64,000 nt of DNA from Perlabentimonas sp041656735 (GCA_041656735.1 JBBACY010000012.1:15635-79634), one strand, 5' to 3'. Positions 9,937-19,390 are shown, counted from the stretch's first letter. Program-made: numbers and translations. The notes: a model not told the origin generated them from the sequence alone.

Positions 9937-11343
9937 CTACTTATTTTTATGTGAAATAATAAGAGCATCTCTTTGTTTTCTGAGTTGCTCACTAATTCCA
10001 ACCTTATAAATATGCGGATTATTAAACCGCTTATACTCATCAGGCAGATGCGACAGCCTCTTACTGGAGTATAAGTAAGTTTCGCTCAAGGGCTGGCTTG
10101 GGATAATTCGCCTACCGCTCTCCATAACCTTTTGTAATAGAGGAGTTTTGACGTGCCCTTTAACAACTGTTTTTTTATGAGGGTCAAATGGGTGATAAAT
10201 CATCTCAATGTCCTTCTCTTCAATTAACGCAACAACGTCGGCGCCAATCCAGCGACCATTGGAATTTGAGAACCTGTAAACTTGCTTTTCGCCCGGCAGC
10301 GTAGTTTTAATAATATTTTCGGAAATTTTTATTCTGGGTTCACCTTTAAAGGACGCAAGTTTGTACACACCATCGAGCGCAGCATCTGGATGACCAGTAA
10401 CAAGGCTGGTACCCACGCCAAACACATCAATTGGCGCATCCTGCTCCAGTAAACTCTTAATGATGATCTCGTCAAGCTGATTTGAAGCCGCAATTTTAAC
10501 ATCAGTAAGCCCTACATTGTCGAGCATTTCTCTACTTTTTTTAGCAAGGTAGGCCAAGTCGCCACTATCAAGGCGAATGCCTTTAAGTTTGTGCCCCCTA
10601 GCCTCCATCTCGTTACCAACTATAATTGCATTAGGCAAACCACTCTCGAGAGTATTGTATGTATCAACCAACAAGATGCAATTATTTGGGTGTGTTTGGG
10701 CATAATCTCGAAAAGCGGTAAGCTCATCATCATAACTTTGGATAAACGAATGGGCCATAGTTCCTGAAACCGGAATACCAAAATCGCGACCAGCCCTAAC
10801 ATTGCTTGTTGAGTTGAATCCGCCAACGTAGGCGGCTCTGGTAGCGTGGTAGCCTCCAACGCCTTGCGCACGTCGTAGTCCAAAATCTATTAGCTGCCTG
10901 TTGCCAGCAACCTGGCGCATTCTGCTTGCTTTTGTTGCTATAAGCGTTTGAAAATTAAGTATATTCAGGAGTATGGTTTCAATAATTTGTGTTTCTATAA
11001 TATTTCCCTCAACCTGAAGAATGGGAATTGTGGGAAAAACCACCTCACCCTCAAGGCATGAGTAGATGTTGCCCGTAAACTTAAAATTCCTTAGGTAATT
11101 GATAAAACGCTCATTGAATCCTACTTGGCTAAGGAACGATAAATCTTTTGAATCGAATTGAAGATTCTCGAGAATACTTAGTAAAGTATCTAAGCCTGCA
11201 AATATAGCATAGCCTCCGTCGAAGGGTAATTTTCTGAAAAAATAATCGAATACTGCCCTTTCGTTATGCCTGCCCTTTTCAAAATAGGCGTACGCCATTG
11301 TTAACTCGTAATGGTCGGTGTATGAGGCGGTAAAGTTTATCAT
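9937..11343 (-). CDS. pncB: Nicotinate phosphoribosyltransferase
   Basis: Makes nicotinate mononucleotide from nicotinate and PRPP. The 468-residue protein has the family's LTMAYAYF N-terminal element, the phosphoribosyl-site block QLIDFGLRRAQG (about 150-162), VRAGRDFGIPVSGTMAHSF and the IRLDSGDL and VFGVGTSLVTG phosphate-binding loops. It is the upstream partner of pncA in a salvage unit. Its 5' leader on the minus strand is unusual, consisting of a tandem heptamer tract 18-75 bp before the start codon (entry at 11361). Confidence 0.94.
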   Translation of the reverse strand: MINFTASYTDHYELTMAYAYFEKGRHNERAVFDYFFRKLPFDGGYAIFAGLDTLLSILENLQFDSKDLSFLSQVGFNERFINYLRNFKFTGNIYSCLEGEVVFPTIPILQVEGNIIETQIIETILLNILNFQTLIATKASRMRQVAGNRQLIDFGLRRAQGVGGYHATRAAYVGGFNSTSNVRAGRDFGIPVSGTMAHSFIQSYDDELTAFRDYAQTHPNNCILLVDTYNTLESGLPNAIIVGNEMEARGHKLKGIRLDSGDLAYLAKKSREMLDNVGLTDVKIAASNQLDEIIIKSLLEQDAPIDVFGVGTSLVTGHPDAALDGVYKLASFKGEPRIKISENIIKTTLPGEKQVYRFSNSNGRWIGADVVALIEEKDIEMIYHPFDPHKKTVVKGHVKTPLLQKVMESGRRIIPSQPLSETYLYSSKRLSHLPDEYKRFNNPHIYKVGISEQLRKQRDALIISHKNK

Positions 11344-11360
11344 TTTGTGGGGGAGTTAAG

Positions 11361-11419
11361 AGTTAAAAGTTATAAGTGAAAAGTGAAAAGTGAAAAGTGA
11401 AAAGTGAAAAGTTAAAAGT
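11361..11419. repeat. Heptamer tandem repeat (AAAAGTG)n in the pncB leader
   Basis: Within 11361-11419 the plus strand reads as a near-perfect tandem of AAAAGTG/AAGTGAA units (about six full copies, flanked by degenerate AGTTAAAAGT units). It sits immediately 5' of pncB on the minus strand. Such tracts expand and contract by slipped-strand mispairing. The rest of the 334-bp gap up to the MBL gene (11420-11677) shows no gene. Confidence 0.85.
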
Positions 11420-11677
11420 AATGAGATGTCAAAATGCTAAACGCACTTCGTACATTCTCGAAGTTTATACCTGTCTAAAACATTCCTTCTTCCAAGACGA
11501 AATGTTGTGATTGCAATTACTAGCAGAAAACAACGACAGGGTTTTGTTTTCCGCATCATCGCAAAGGCTGGTTGTTTAATAGTAAAGCGTAGATAATATC
11601 AACTAATTACATCCTACCTTTTAGTAGAAACCGTATTGTAACTCAATGGTTCAAACAAGATGGAATAATTATTCGGG

Positions 11678-12460
11678 CTATAAAATGGTGAGTATGTCGC
11701 CAGTTTTAATTTGCGGACCCTTAAAACTCTTACTAAACTCTTCAATAACGTGGGTTGCTGTGCAATGCGATGGGTAAACGCGTTTAACGTTATTTTTCTT
11801 TAAATACTCAATTGTTTTCTGCGTTTGTAGGTTATTCTCCTTTAAATGAAAACCTCCCATAACTCCAGCAATAGTTTGTTGACCAGTTACCTTTTTTGCG
11901 TATTCGAGCGTGTTCACAATGCCTGCATGACCACACCCAGTTATAACAAAAACACCATTGTTAACTCTAAACGCTAAAGCGCTATCGTCCATTACGTAAT
12001 CGGGTGTTTCATCATCAAAAACAAAGGATGTTGTTTGTGATTCAAAGTCTGTAATGCGAGGTATTTCACCGAGGAAATATGCCCCTTGGAATAATTCGTG
12101 CGGCTGAGCGGTTGTGATAAGCGTGAACTTATCGCGGATGCTCTCCTCATCGTTTTTAAGACCAATGTATGCGCCACCGTTTTTTCTGTATCGCTTAGCA
12201 AAGCATGCAGGGTGACAAATTAAATTACCCCCATTTATGTAGTTTAGCCCATTCCCATGGTCGTAGTGTCCGTGGCTAAGAACAATTTGCTGAACATCCC
12301 TGATATCCAGATTCATTATCTCGGCATTACGGAGGAATAAATCGGTTTGCCCTGTATCGAAGAGGATTTTATTGCCCTCATATTCAATAAAATATGATAA
12401 GCCGTGCTCTGCCAACGTATTTGGACCTGGTGTATTATCAACTAAAATAGAGATTTTCAT
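11678..12460 (-). CDS. MBL-fold metallo-hydrolase
   Basis: A 260-residue metallo-beta-lactamase-fold protein. The di-metal signature is HGHYDHGNGL (about residues 63-72), preceded by ILFDTGQTDLFLRNA; the later metal ligands are in GCGHAGIVNT and a C-terminal PSHCTA. The overall pattern resembles archaeal/bacterial homologues annotated near the RFA-P synthase-like MBL group, but the substrate cannot be deduced. It stands alone between the pncB leader and the hybrid kinase. Codon start at 12460 (MKISILVDNTPGPNTLAEHG) is the family-typical beginning. Confidence 0.87.
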   Translation of the reverse strand: MKISILVDNTPGPNTLAEHGLSYFIEYEGNKILFDTGQTDLFLRNAEIMNLDIRDVQQIVLSHGHYDHGNGLNYINGGNLICHPACFAKRYRKNGGAYIGLKNDEESIRDKFTLITTAQPHELFQGAYFLGEIPRITDFESQTTSFVFDDETPDYVMDDSALAFRVNNGVFVITGCGHAGIVNTLEYAKKVTGQQTIAGVMGGFHLKENNLQTQKTIEYLKKNNVKRVYPSHCTATHVIEEFSKSFKGPQIKTGDILTIL

Positions 12461-12612
12461 TTTTCGTTGGTTGCTGTAATCTTATATAAAATTTTAATCC
12501 TATCAAATTACATATAATTTTGTAAAATGCAAAGTAATAAGTTTAGCCCTGTATTTATTAAGAAGTAAGTACCGTTCTTGAAACAACGTACATTCGTTAG
12601 CAAAATTGATAA

Positions 12613-14169
12613 TCAACTTAAATTCAATTGCTTACCTATCATGTCAATTAATTTGTCCTTATCTATTGGTTTTGAAATAAAGTCGTTACACCCATATTTT
12701 ATGGCCAACTCTTTATCTTGTGCAGAAGTATATGCTGTTTGGGCTATAATGGGCAAATCTGGAAATACCGATTTAATTTTTGCCGTTGCCTCGTACCCAT
12801 TCATTATAGGCATCTTAATGTCCATTAACACGATATCAACATTTCTGCTCATACATATTTCAACAGCCTCTTTCCCATTTTTTGCTCGAATAAGGTTACA
12901 GTTCATTCCACTTTCCTCATGTAATAATGCTTCAATATATAGGAAGTTCACCTCCTCATCTTCTGCAACAAGTATTGTGCAATTCATCTTATTTGTTGGG
13001 GCAGGGCTATTTTCGGAAGTGTTCTCAACCATTTTCTTCGAACATTTATAAGGGATGGTAACATAGAAGGTTGATCCTTTCCCTTTTTCCGATTCAAAAG
13101 TAATATCCCCTCCCATTAAGTTTACATTCTCTTTTGAAATGGGTAAACCAAGTCCTAGTCCCCCCCACTTTCGTGAAATTTCTTTTTCAACCTGAGAGAA
13201 GCGTTTAAAAATTAGCTCATAGTTTTCTGGCGATATTCCAATGCCTGAATCTTTTACATAAAGTACAAGGTTATTACCTACAACATTATATCCCATTTCA
13301 ATAAACCCGCTTTCTGTGTATCGGAATGCATTTTCGAGCAGATTACTCAATATTTTATTAAGTTTTGTTCTATCTGCGATAATATGACTCTTGCTATCGC
13401 TTAGCTCCTTTTTAAGAGTAAAATTAATGGTTGTTTCCTTGGCTTTTAGGTTAAAAATAGAGAATAGATCCATCAAACAATCATTTAAACAGAACAGCGT
13501 TTCGTTTAGTTTTTCCTGCTTCATTTCTAGGTTCGAAATCTCCAATATATCATCAATAATCCGAAGTAACTGCTGACTGCTACTTGCAACAATTCCCGAA
13601 TAGTATTTCCTTCGCTCATAAGGTATATCTGGGTCGTCTAATAATTTAGAAAAACCTATTATACCATTCATCGGAGTTCGAATTTCATGTGACATATTAT
13701 TGAGGAACTCTGTTTTTAGCTTGTCACTCTCTTCGGCCTTCTGTTTGGCTTGTTTTAACTCTTGGTTCTTCTTAAGTAGCGCTGAATTTTTTGTGTTAAT
13801 TAAATGTTTAATGGCCATTTTTTGTTTCATCTCAGTGGGAAACCACCTGTACAATACAATAACCAGAACCAGTACACCGGTTATAAATGTTACAAACTTC
13901 GGGAGAAAAACATATTCGGGTTTTGTTAGTGTATCAAAAAAACTAATGGGAATAAATCCTTCTTGAGAGGCATGCCGTAAGCCAAAGTAAACACCTTCAA
14001 TTACTGTCCTAAAGGCATCAATTATTAGAATAAGTAGTAAGAGATTCAGTAGCTTATCTTGGTTTTGTTTCCGATGAATTTTCTGGAGAAAAAAAAGGAG
14101 TATATACAACCAGGTTGCTACTATTAGGCCGTAAGTAATTAGCGTAATATATTTAAAGGGCTCTTCCAT
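12613..14169 (-). CDS. Hybrid sensor histidine kinase with receiver domain
   Basis: A 518-residue membrane sensor kinase. About three transmembrane segments occupy residues 8-125, a short coiled coil follows, then HisKA with the phospho-accepting His in NMSHEIRTPMNGIIGF. The ATPase part shows NLLENAFRYTESG (N box), DSGIGI (G1) and GGLGLGLPIS (G2). A C-terminal receiver carries ILVAEDEEVN, the phospho-acceptor Asp in IVLMDIKMP, and the conserved Thr and Lys in AQTAYT and ISKPI. No recognised extracellular ligand domain is present. No separate response regulator lies next to it, so output is probably by phosphorelay to a distant protein. Confidence 0.93.
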   Translation of the reverse strand: MEEPFKYITLITYGLIVATWLYILLFFLQKIHRKQNQDKLLNLLLLILIIDAFRTVIEGVYFGLRHASQEGFIPISFFDTLTKPEYVFLPKFVTFITGVLVLVIVLYRWFPTEMKQKMAIKHLINTKNSALLKKNQELKQAKQKAEESDKLKTEFLNNMSHEIRTPMNGIIGFSKLLDDPDIPYERRKYYSGIVASSSQQLLRIIDDILEISNLEMKQEKLNETLFCLNDCLMDLFSIFNLKAKETTINFTLKKELSDSKSHIIADRTKLNKILSNLLENAFRYTESGFIEMGYNVVGNNLVLYVKDSGIGISPENYELIFKRFSQVEKEISRKWGGLGLGLPISKENVNLMGGDITFESEKGKGSTFYVTIPYKCSKKMVENTSENSPAPTNKMNCTILVAEDEEVNFLYIEALLHEESGMNCNLIRAKNGKEAVEICMSRNVDIVLMDIKMPIMNGYEATAKIKSVFPDLPIIAQTAYTSAQDKELAIKYGCNDFISKPIDKDKLIDMIGKQLNLS

Positions 14170-14345
14170 TTACACAAAGAATATGTCTTTAATTTAAATA
14201 TTGAAACTTTTCTTCTGCTAGAAATATGTAACTGGTTATTACGAAGTTAATATCACTAACCGACTCTGAGTATGGCTGTTACTAAATATGCCTTGAATTA
14301 TATCAACCAACTTGTTAGATATAAACTTACATATAATTTTAGTTA

Positions 14346-14498
14346 ATTCAACGGTAAATATACATTTTTTGAAAGTAGCAACAGGGTGTTCACTACAAAG
14401 AATCAATATTTTCTGTAGGCTTACCAAAAACAACGTGTTTAAACTTGGCTACATTTAATACAGACAAAAGAAAACAACAACTTACATATATCGTTAGC
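14346..14498. other. Weak attC-like site candidate, 3' of the P-type ATPase gene
   Basis: Within the 338-bp gap 14170-14507 no gene is supported. The segment starts with ATTCAAC (fits RYYYAAC) and ends with GTTAGCC, ten bases before the ATPase stop codon. This is the placement and polarity seen for the hairpins in the 18-27 kb array. Arm complementarity is poor compared with those sites, so it is either a decayed member or chance. Confidence 0.25.
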
Positions 14499-14507
14499 CC
14501 AACGTTG

Positions 14508-16577
14508 CTAGTGATCAAATTTCATTTTCTGAATTCGTACAGCGTTTAGTATTGCCAATAGAGCAACACCAACATCGGCAAAAACTGCCTCCCACATTGT
14601 TGCTATTCCCCATGCCCCTAAAGCTAAAACGGCTACTTTTACAGCAAATGCCATCGAAATATTTTGCCAAACAATTCGCTTAGTTTGTTTACCTATATTT
14701 ATTGCCATTGGTATTTTACTTGGCTTATCGTCTTGTATAACCACATCAGCCGTTTCAATGGTGGCATCGCTTCCGAGCCCTCCCATTGCAATACCTACAT
14801 CGCTTAACGCTACAACAGGGGCATCGTTCACACCATCGCCTACAAACGCAACAGTTTCATTTTGGGCGATAATCTCCTTCACTTTTTGCAGCTTTTCATC
14901 GGGTAGTAAATCACCGAAGGCATTTGATATGCCCAGCTTATTTGAAACAAATTTAACGATGCTGCTTTTATCGCCGCTTAGCATTGTGATTTTAACTCCT
15001 AACGTTTTTAATTGATCTACCGTTCTTTTTGCATCCTCTTTAATGCTATCGGCAATGGTTAAGTAGCCTACAAATTGTTTATTGTATGCTATGGCAATTA
15101 CTGTGTAAACTATTGTGGTTGGATCAATGTCGTATTTTATAGAATGCTTATCCATCAGCTTAAAATTCCCCACCAATAGCTCTTTCCCACTTATAAATGC
15201 TTTTAGTCCGTGACCCGATACCTCCTCTATATCAGTAAGTTTTATTGAATAATCTATTTTACCTACATAACTATGAATTGCCGTTGCCACGGGGTGAGTG
15301 CTTTGGCCTTCCAAAGCATTTACCATTTGTAAAATTTCATCTTTATAAAAATGGGGCTTTAAAACCACCTCCTGCACTTCAAAAACACCTTCGGTTAGTG
15401 TGCCCGTTTTATCCAATACTACATTCTGAATATTTGCAAGAGTGTCTAAAAAATTACTGCCCTTAAATAAGATACCATTTCTGCTAGCTGCCCCAATTCC
15501 TCCGAAATAACCTAACGGAATACTTATAACTAGGGCGCAGGGGCAAGAAATAACTAAGAACACCAATGATTTATAGAGCCACTGGCTAAAATCATAGTTT
15601 TCAACAAAGAAGTAAGGAACAACACAAATAAGAACGGCCAAAAAGACAACAATGGGCGTGTAAATCTTTGCAAATTTTCTTATAAATAGCTCTGTAGGTG
15701 CTTTTTGGGCAGTGGCGTTTTGCACCATTTCCAAAATTTTGCTCAGTTTACTATCTGTATATGCCGTGGTTACTTTTACCTGCGAAACGGTGTTTAGGTT
15801 TATCATCCCAGCCAACACCGCATCTCCACTCCTTTTACTGGCGGGCTTGCTTTCGCCTGTAAGTGCAGCGGTATTAAATAAAGCCGATTTGGAAATCAAC
15901 TCCCCGTCCAACCCTAATTTCTCACCCGATTTTAGCTGTATGGTATCGCCAATGTTTACACTTTCGGCTTTAACAATTTTAGGTTGGTTATTAAGTAAAA
16001 TAGTTACCTCATCGGGTCGTTGATCGAGCAAGGTTTTGATGCTTGTTTTGGCGTTTTTAACTGCCAATGTTTGAAACACTTCGCCAATAGAGTAAAATAG
16101 CATTACCGCTACGCCTTCGGGATATTGACCAATGGCAAATGCTCCGATGGTAGCAATAGACATTAAAAAGAATTCGGAAAAAACTTTGCCCTGAAAAATA
16201 TTTTTGAACGCTTCTATTAAAACAGGAAAACCCACTGGCGCATACGCCAAAGTGTACCAAAAAACCCTGAACCAACCCGTAAACCAAGGCTGGGTAAAGA
16301 AATTGTCAAGTCCAATTGCAACAGATAGCAGTGCGAATGAAACAATTGCGGGGAAAAAGATTTTTGAAGTAATGCTGTTACCACTTGAATGGCTGCTTGC
16401 ATTTTCGGCTGTGCGTGCTTCATTTTTAGTCCTTCCGAAAACAGGCTCGGAGATAGCACAACAGCTATCTTCTTCGTGTTCATTTTTTAGTTGCAGGTCG
16501 GCAATAAGGTTTATTTTCTCTTCTTGAGTACAACAAAGCTGGTTCCCGTTTTCATCATATATATGCTTATGTTTCAT
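14508..16577 (-). CDS. Heavy-metal translocating P1B-type ATPase (Zn/Cd/Pb class likely)
   Basis: A 689-residue P1B ATPase. In order: a short metal-binding N-terminus with two CC pairs (LCCTQ, SCCAIS) in place of a full HMA domain, paired transmembrane helices, the TGES actuator loop (AALTGESKPAS), the ion-channel motif CPCALVISIP, phosphorylation site DKTGTLTEG, the HP locus (THPVATAI), and the hinge GDGVNDAPVVALSDVGIAMG. CPC plus this overall form fits export of Zn/Cd/Pb-type divalent metals, although Cu cannot be excluded from sequence alone. A small cupin gene is transcribed divergently 150 bp away. Confidence 0.93.
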   Translation of the reverse strand: MKHKHIYDENGNQLCCTQEEKINLIADLQLKNEHEEDSCCAISEPVFGRTKNEARTAENASSHSSGNSITSKIFFPAIVSFALLSVAIGLDNFFTQPWFTGWFRVFWYTLAYAPVGFPVLIEAFKNIFQGKVFSEFFLMSIATIGAFAIGQYPEGVAVMLFYSIGEVFQTLAVKNAKTSIKTLLDQRPDEVTILLNNQPKIVKAESVNIGDTIQLKSGEKLGLDGELISKSALFNTAALTGESKPASKRSGDAVLAGMINLNTVSQVKVTTAYTDSKLSKILEMVQNATAQKAPTELFIRKFAKIYTPIVVFLAVLICVVPYFFVENYDFSQWLYKSLVFLVISCPCALVISIPLGYFGGIGAASRNGILFKGSNFLDTLANIQNVVLDKTGTLTEGVFEVQEVVLKPHFYKDEILQMVNALEGQSTHPVATAIHSYVGKIDYSIKLTDIEEVSGHGLKAFISGKELLVGNFKLMDKHSIKYDIDPTTIVYTVIAIAYNKQFVGYLTIADSIKEDAKRTVDQLKTLGVKITMLSGDKSSIVKFVSNKLGISNAFGDLLPDEKLQKVKEIIAQNETVAFVGDGVNDAPVVALSDVGIAMGGLGSDATIETADVVIQDDKPSKIPMAINIGKQTKRIVWQNISMAFAVKVAVLALGAWGIATMWEAVFADVGVALLAILNAVRIQKMKFDH

Positions 16578-16727
16578 ATTTATAATATTTGATTTATTGA
16601 GGGTATTTGTGTGCTTTTGGATTTGGATTTTTATGTTCCAGCCTATTCAACTCTCAATAGAAACAAAACATCACCATAAAGTTTTTGTTTAGCGAATAAG
16701 AGGATTGAACCGATAAAAAAGTATACT

Positions 16728-17024
16728 ATGAAAAAAGTGACCAAACCCAAAGTAAAGTTATTGGCTATGGGAAAACAGTTTACTGCCAAACAGATGGAAG
16801 CAAAGGCAGGTGAACTCTTGCCTAAACATCTTGCAAACATTGAGTCTGTTCTAATTTTATTGGGAGGAGAATGTGTTCTGGTATTGGCCGATACCGATCA
16901 TGTACTAAAGCAGGGAGACAGTTTTATTATACCTCCAGGAATAGGGCATCAGATTAGGGTAATTGATGATTTTAAAGCGGTTCATGTTATGCCCAATGAT
17001 ATAGAGTTCAAGTTTTTTGAATAA
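16728..17024 (+). CDS. Small single-domain cupin protein
   Basis: A 98-residue beta-barrel protein. Cupin motif 1 is degenerate (LPKHLANIESVLILLGGECVLVL) and motif 2 is QGDSFIIPPGIGHQIRVIDDFKAVHVMP, which retains the PPxxxH core. No enzymatic partner domain is attached. It is divergent from the metal ATPase, so a shared regulatory region at 16578-16727 is possible. The function could be small-molecule or metal sensing or binding, or something unrelated. Confidence 0.8.
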   Translation: MKKVTKPKVKLLAMGKQFTAKQMEAKAGELLPKHLANIESVLILLGGECVLVLADTDHVLKQGDSFIIPPGIGHQIRVIDDFKAVHVMPNDIEFKFFE

Positions 17025-17155
17025 GACTTGTTTACTGCCTTTCCTAGTTTTAATCGGGTTATGTTCATTTTTACAGTGTTTTGAGATTAGGCAGGCGCTC
17101 AACTCTTTTACTGATATGAATTTATTCGGAAATTCTATTGATTTATCTGTAAATG

Positions 17156-17182
17156 CCTAATTTTTGGAAAGCAAAAATTAGG
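17156..17182. terminator. Hairpin between the convergent cupin and GNAT genes
   Basis: A perfect 11-bp stem, CCTAATTTTTG at 17156-17166 and its complement at 17172-17182, with a 5-nt loop, lies between the ends of two convergent genes. It probably acts as a bidirectional terminator. Confidence 0.6.
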
Positions 17183-17232
17183 TTATCTCCCTTTTCCAAC
17201 ATCCAATATTAAAAATTCAAGGGCACAACACG

Positions 17233-17715
17233 TTATATGATTTTAAAACTCATCATTTCTACTCTTTCTTTAATTTCGTAAGCATCAAACCCAAATTTTG
17301 CCCATGCCTTTTTTCCAATCTCGTTTTTGGTAAGTACCGACAATTCGACGTAATCTATATCTTTGCTCTGAAACCACCCTTTAAGTTCTGTCAAGAACTT
17401 TCTGGCTATACCAAGTTTTCGATATTCCGGTTCTACAAATACATCGTTTATATACCCATTCTTAGTAATTTGGAATATGGGCGATCTTGCTTGGATTTCT
17501 GCTGCAGCATAACCAATTAACTTACCATTCTTTTCAGCAACTAAAAGAAGCCTATCATCTGCAATCAGGCTTTTTTCAAGAAAATTTCGATATACTTTAT
17601 CCGCAGTTTTTGTTGGAGTAAAATAAGGGTCGAAATGAGAATGTTGTTCTAATAAAGCAATGCCATATTTTGTAACTTGCTCTATGTCGTTAAGGTTTGC
17701 TTTTCTTATTTTCAT
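17233..17715 (-). CDS. GNAT-family N-acetyltransferase
   Basis: A 160-residue Gcn5-related acetyltransferase. The fold is visible from MKIRKANLNDIEQVTKYG through the strand GKLIGYAAAEI, then motif A, VFVEPEYRKLGIARKFL (acetyl-CoA pyrophosphate loop, R/K-x-x-G-I-A variant), and motif B, YVELSVLTKNEIGKKAWAKFGF. The substrate is unknown. The gene marks the left margin of the accessory region. Its stop codon lies inside TATAACGTGTTGTGCC (minus strand), reminiscent of an AAC box, but no partner arm was found. Confidence 0.88.
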   Translation of the reverse strand: MKIRKANLNDIEQVTKYGIALLEQHSHFDPYFTPTKTADKVYRNFLEKSLIADDRLLLVAEKNGKLIGYAAAEIQARSPIFQITKNGYINDVFVEPEYRKLGIARKFLTELKGWFQSKDIDYVELSVLTKNEIGKKAWAKFGFDAYEIKERVEMMSFKII

Positions 17716-17818
17716 ATTGATTTGATTAATTAATTTTATGCGCTTGGGCCTAGTAGAAGTTTTAGATTTTTAGGTTTAACAACTACCTTTCAACCTTTCT
17801 GAAAAGAGTAATTGACAC

Positions 17819-17959
17819 GTTAATGCTGCTGATTCAATATCGCTTAATTAAGGCTCAAGTCATCGACTTCGCGCTGCCTGACCGTTACCCTGAACGAAGT
17901 CGAAGGGGCAGTTATAATTGAATAGTAGGCTTTAATTCGCTTAACTAAACAGCATTAAC
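17819..17959. repeat. Palindromic dispersed repeat, copy 1
   Basis: Perfect outer inverted repeats GTTAATGCTG (17819-17828) and CAGCATTAAC (17950-17959) enclose further complementary segments and an inner CGACTTCG/CGAAGTCG pair (17864-17871, 17895-17902). A related but diverged copy lies at 32101-32275, sharing pieces such as CGCTGCCTGAC, TATAATTG and TTAACTAAACA. It is a non-coding MITE- or REP-like element. No gene is seen in the gap 17716-18247. Confidence 0.65.
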
Positions 17960-18034
17960 TACTGACTCCCTATAAATATACAAATTTTTGCCATCAATCT
18001 CATAGGTAATGCAATGACGATAATAAAACCACGA

Positions 18035-18122
18035 CATTGCAAGGAGGAACGACGAAGAAATCTGTTGAAGGGAAAGTTCATAATAAAAGATTGCTTCGTC
18101 GCAAAGAACGCTCCTCGCAATG
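18035..18122. repeat. Inverted repeat with AGATTGCTTC...CGCAATG arms
   Basis: The left arm at 18035-18063 (CATTGCAAGGAGGAACGACG onward) and the right arm at 18088-18122 (AGATTGCTTCGTCGCAAAG onward) are imperfect reverse complements. A half copy of the right arm recurs at about 44105-44132, inside the inverted-repeat element between two operon genes, so the motif is dispersed. Confidence 0.6.
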
Positions 18123-18168
18123 ACGGGAAGAAAAACGTGTAGTCAAAATATTAGCCAAACAGCTTATT

Positions 18169-18250
18169 GCTAACGTGGTTAAGGGTTATAAAAGTAGGGG
18201 CTGCTATCAACGACGAAGTCTGGAAACTTCGCCGAGGTAGGGCTTAATTA
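18169..18250 (-). other. Half attC-like site at the end of the Fic gene
   Basis: The distal half of the array's hairpin motif is present: GCTAAC at 18169-18174 followed by GGGTTATAAAAGTAGGGG at 18183-18200, which fits the arm consensus of the complete sites. The proximal arm is missing. Its place is taken by a smaller hairpin (CGACGAAGTC...) running straight into the Fic stop codon at 18250-18248. It probably represents a site truncated by recombination. Confidence 0.5.
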
Positions 18251-19390
18251 TGCGAAAAGTCTTAAGTAATTGTCAAATACATACACTCTACCTCGCTGAT
18301 TTCCTGTTACCTCTTTTAAAATATCAAGTTTTTCTAATTCAACTATTAACTTATACGCTGAAGGCAAAGATATTCCAGCAATTTCATTCACTTTTTCTGC
18401 ATTTATCATTGGGCGATTATACAAATAATCAACTATCTTTTTTGCATTTACTGCTCTACTACCTAATTTTTGAATGCTTGTTTCAACCTGTTTTTGTAAT
18501 TGGAGAATATTGTCAAAAGTCGTTATTCCATTCTTTGTGGTTTCAATTATTCCAACCAAAAAGAACTTGAACCATTGTGAAAGATTGTTTTTTTCTCTTA
18601 CCAGCATTAAGTTTTCGTAATATAACTTTCTGTTTTTCTCAAAAAAGTCAGATAGATACAGAATTGGTCTCTTTAATATTCCTTTGTTAACCAAATATAA
18701 TGGAATAAGTAACCTGCCAACCCTACCATTCCCATCGAGAAATGGGTGAATCGTTTCAAATTGGTAATGGACAAGACCTATTTTAAGTAATTCGGGTATG
18801 AAAACTTCTTCGTTGTAAAGAAACTTCTCAATATCGCTCATTAATTCAGGTACAGAAGTATGAACTGGAGGAATATAAATAGCATCATTAATAGTTGCTC
18901 CACCTATCCAATTCTGACTATTTCTGAATTCACCGGGTTGTTTTCGCTCTCCCCTAACTCCTTGAAGTAGGACTTTATGAGTTTCACGAATTAACCGTGA
19001 AGAAAAAGGGAGTTTATCCAATTCCTTTATAGCCCATTCCATTGCTTTCGTATAATTCTGGACTTCTTCCCAGTCATCTCTTTTATCCAGAGGAATGTCT
19101 TCTTTTTCCAATAAAGCCTCTTCCATATTGGTCTGAGTTCCTTCAATTCGGCTACTTTGAGTGGCTTCTTTAAGGAGGTGCATACTAATAAATAGGTCGA
19201 TATTTGGAATATACTTTGAGTACATGTCGAGCCTGCCTAATTCTCGGTCAGCTTGACTCAATAACTGCAACACCTCCATATTATCAACGTACAATTGTTG
19301 GTTGATAAATGTAGGTTGAAAACTCTTATAGTAGCCTTGGCTAATGTACTGTCCAGATTTATATTGCTTCATTCCGATTATTTTAAACAA
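18248..19390 (-). CDS. Fic-family protein (class II, with C-terminal winged helix)
   Basis: Fic enzymes transfer AMP (or related groups) to protein hydroxyls. This 380-residue protein has the catalytic motif HPFLDGNGRVGR (about residue 210) with its active His. The N-terminal segment contains SSRIEGT, which matches the class II inhibitory motif (S/T)xxxE(G/N), so it is probably autoinhibited. The C-terminal 70 residues form a winged-helix-like domain (NEIAGISLPSAYKLIVELE). The start at 19390 gives MFKIIGMKQYKSG; a start at the inner Met is possible. It occupies its own unit in the cassette-like array. Standalone class II Fic proteins are often housekeeping or stress regulators rather than toxins. 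Confidence 0.92.
   Translation of the reverse strand: MFKIIGMKQYKSGQYISQGYYKSFQPTFINQQLYVDNMEVLQLLSQADRELGRLDMYSKYIPNIDLFISMHLLKEATQSSRIEGTQTNMEEALLEKEDIPLDKRDDWEEVQNYTKAMEWAIKELDKLPFSSRLIRETHKVLLQGVRGERKQPGEFRNSQNWIGGATINDAIYIPPVHTSVPELMSDIEKFLYNEEVFIPELLKIGLVHYQFETIHPFLDGNGRVGRLLIPLYLVNKGILKRPILYLSDFFEKNRKLYYENLMLVREKNNLSQWFKFFLVGIIETTKNGITTFDNILQLQKQVETSIQKLGSRAVNAKKIVDYLYNRPMINAEKVNEIAGISLPSAYKLIVELEKLDILKEVTGNQRGRVYVFDNYLRLFA

Noticed and set aside
11361..11419. Possible CRISPR array
   Set aside because: Units are seven bases in direct tandem without spacers, so it is a simple sequence repeat.
16057..16527. Several overlapping open frames inside the P-type ATPase gene
   Set aside because: They are alternative-frame shadows with no recognisable family; the ATPase motifs are continuous through the region.
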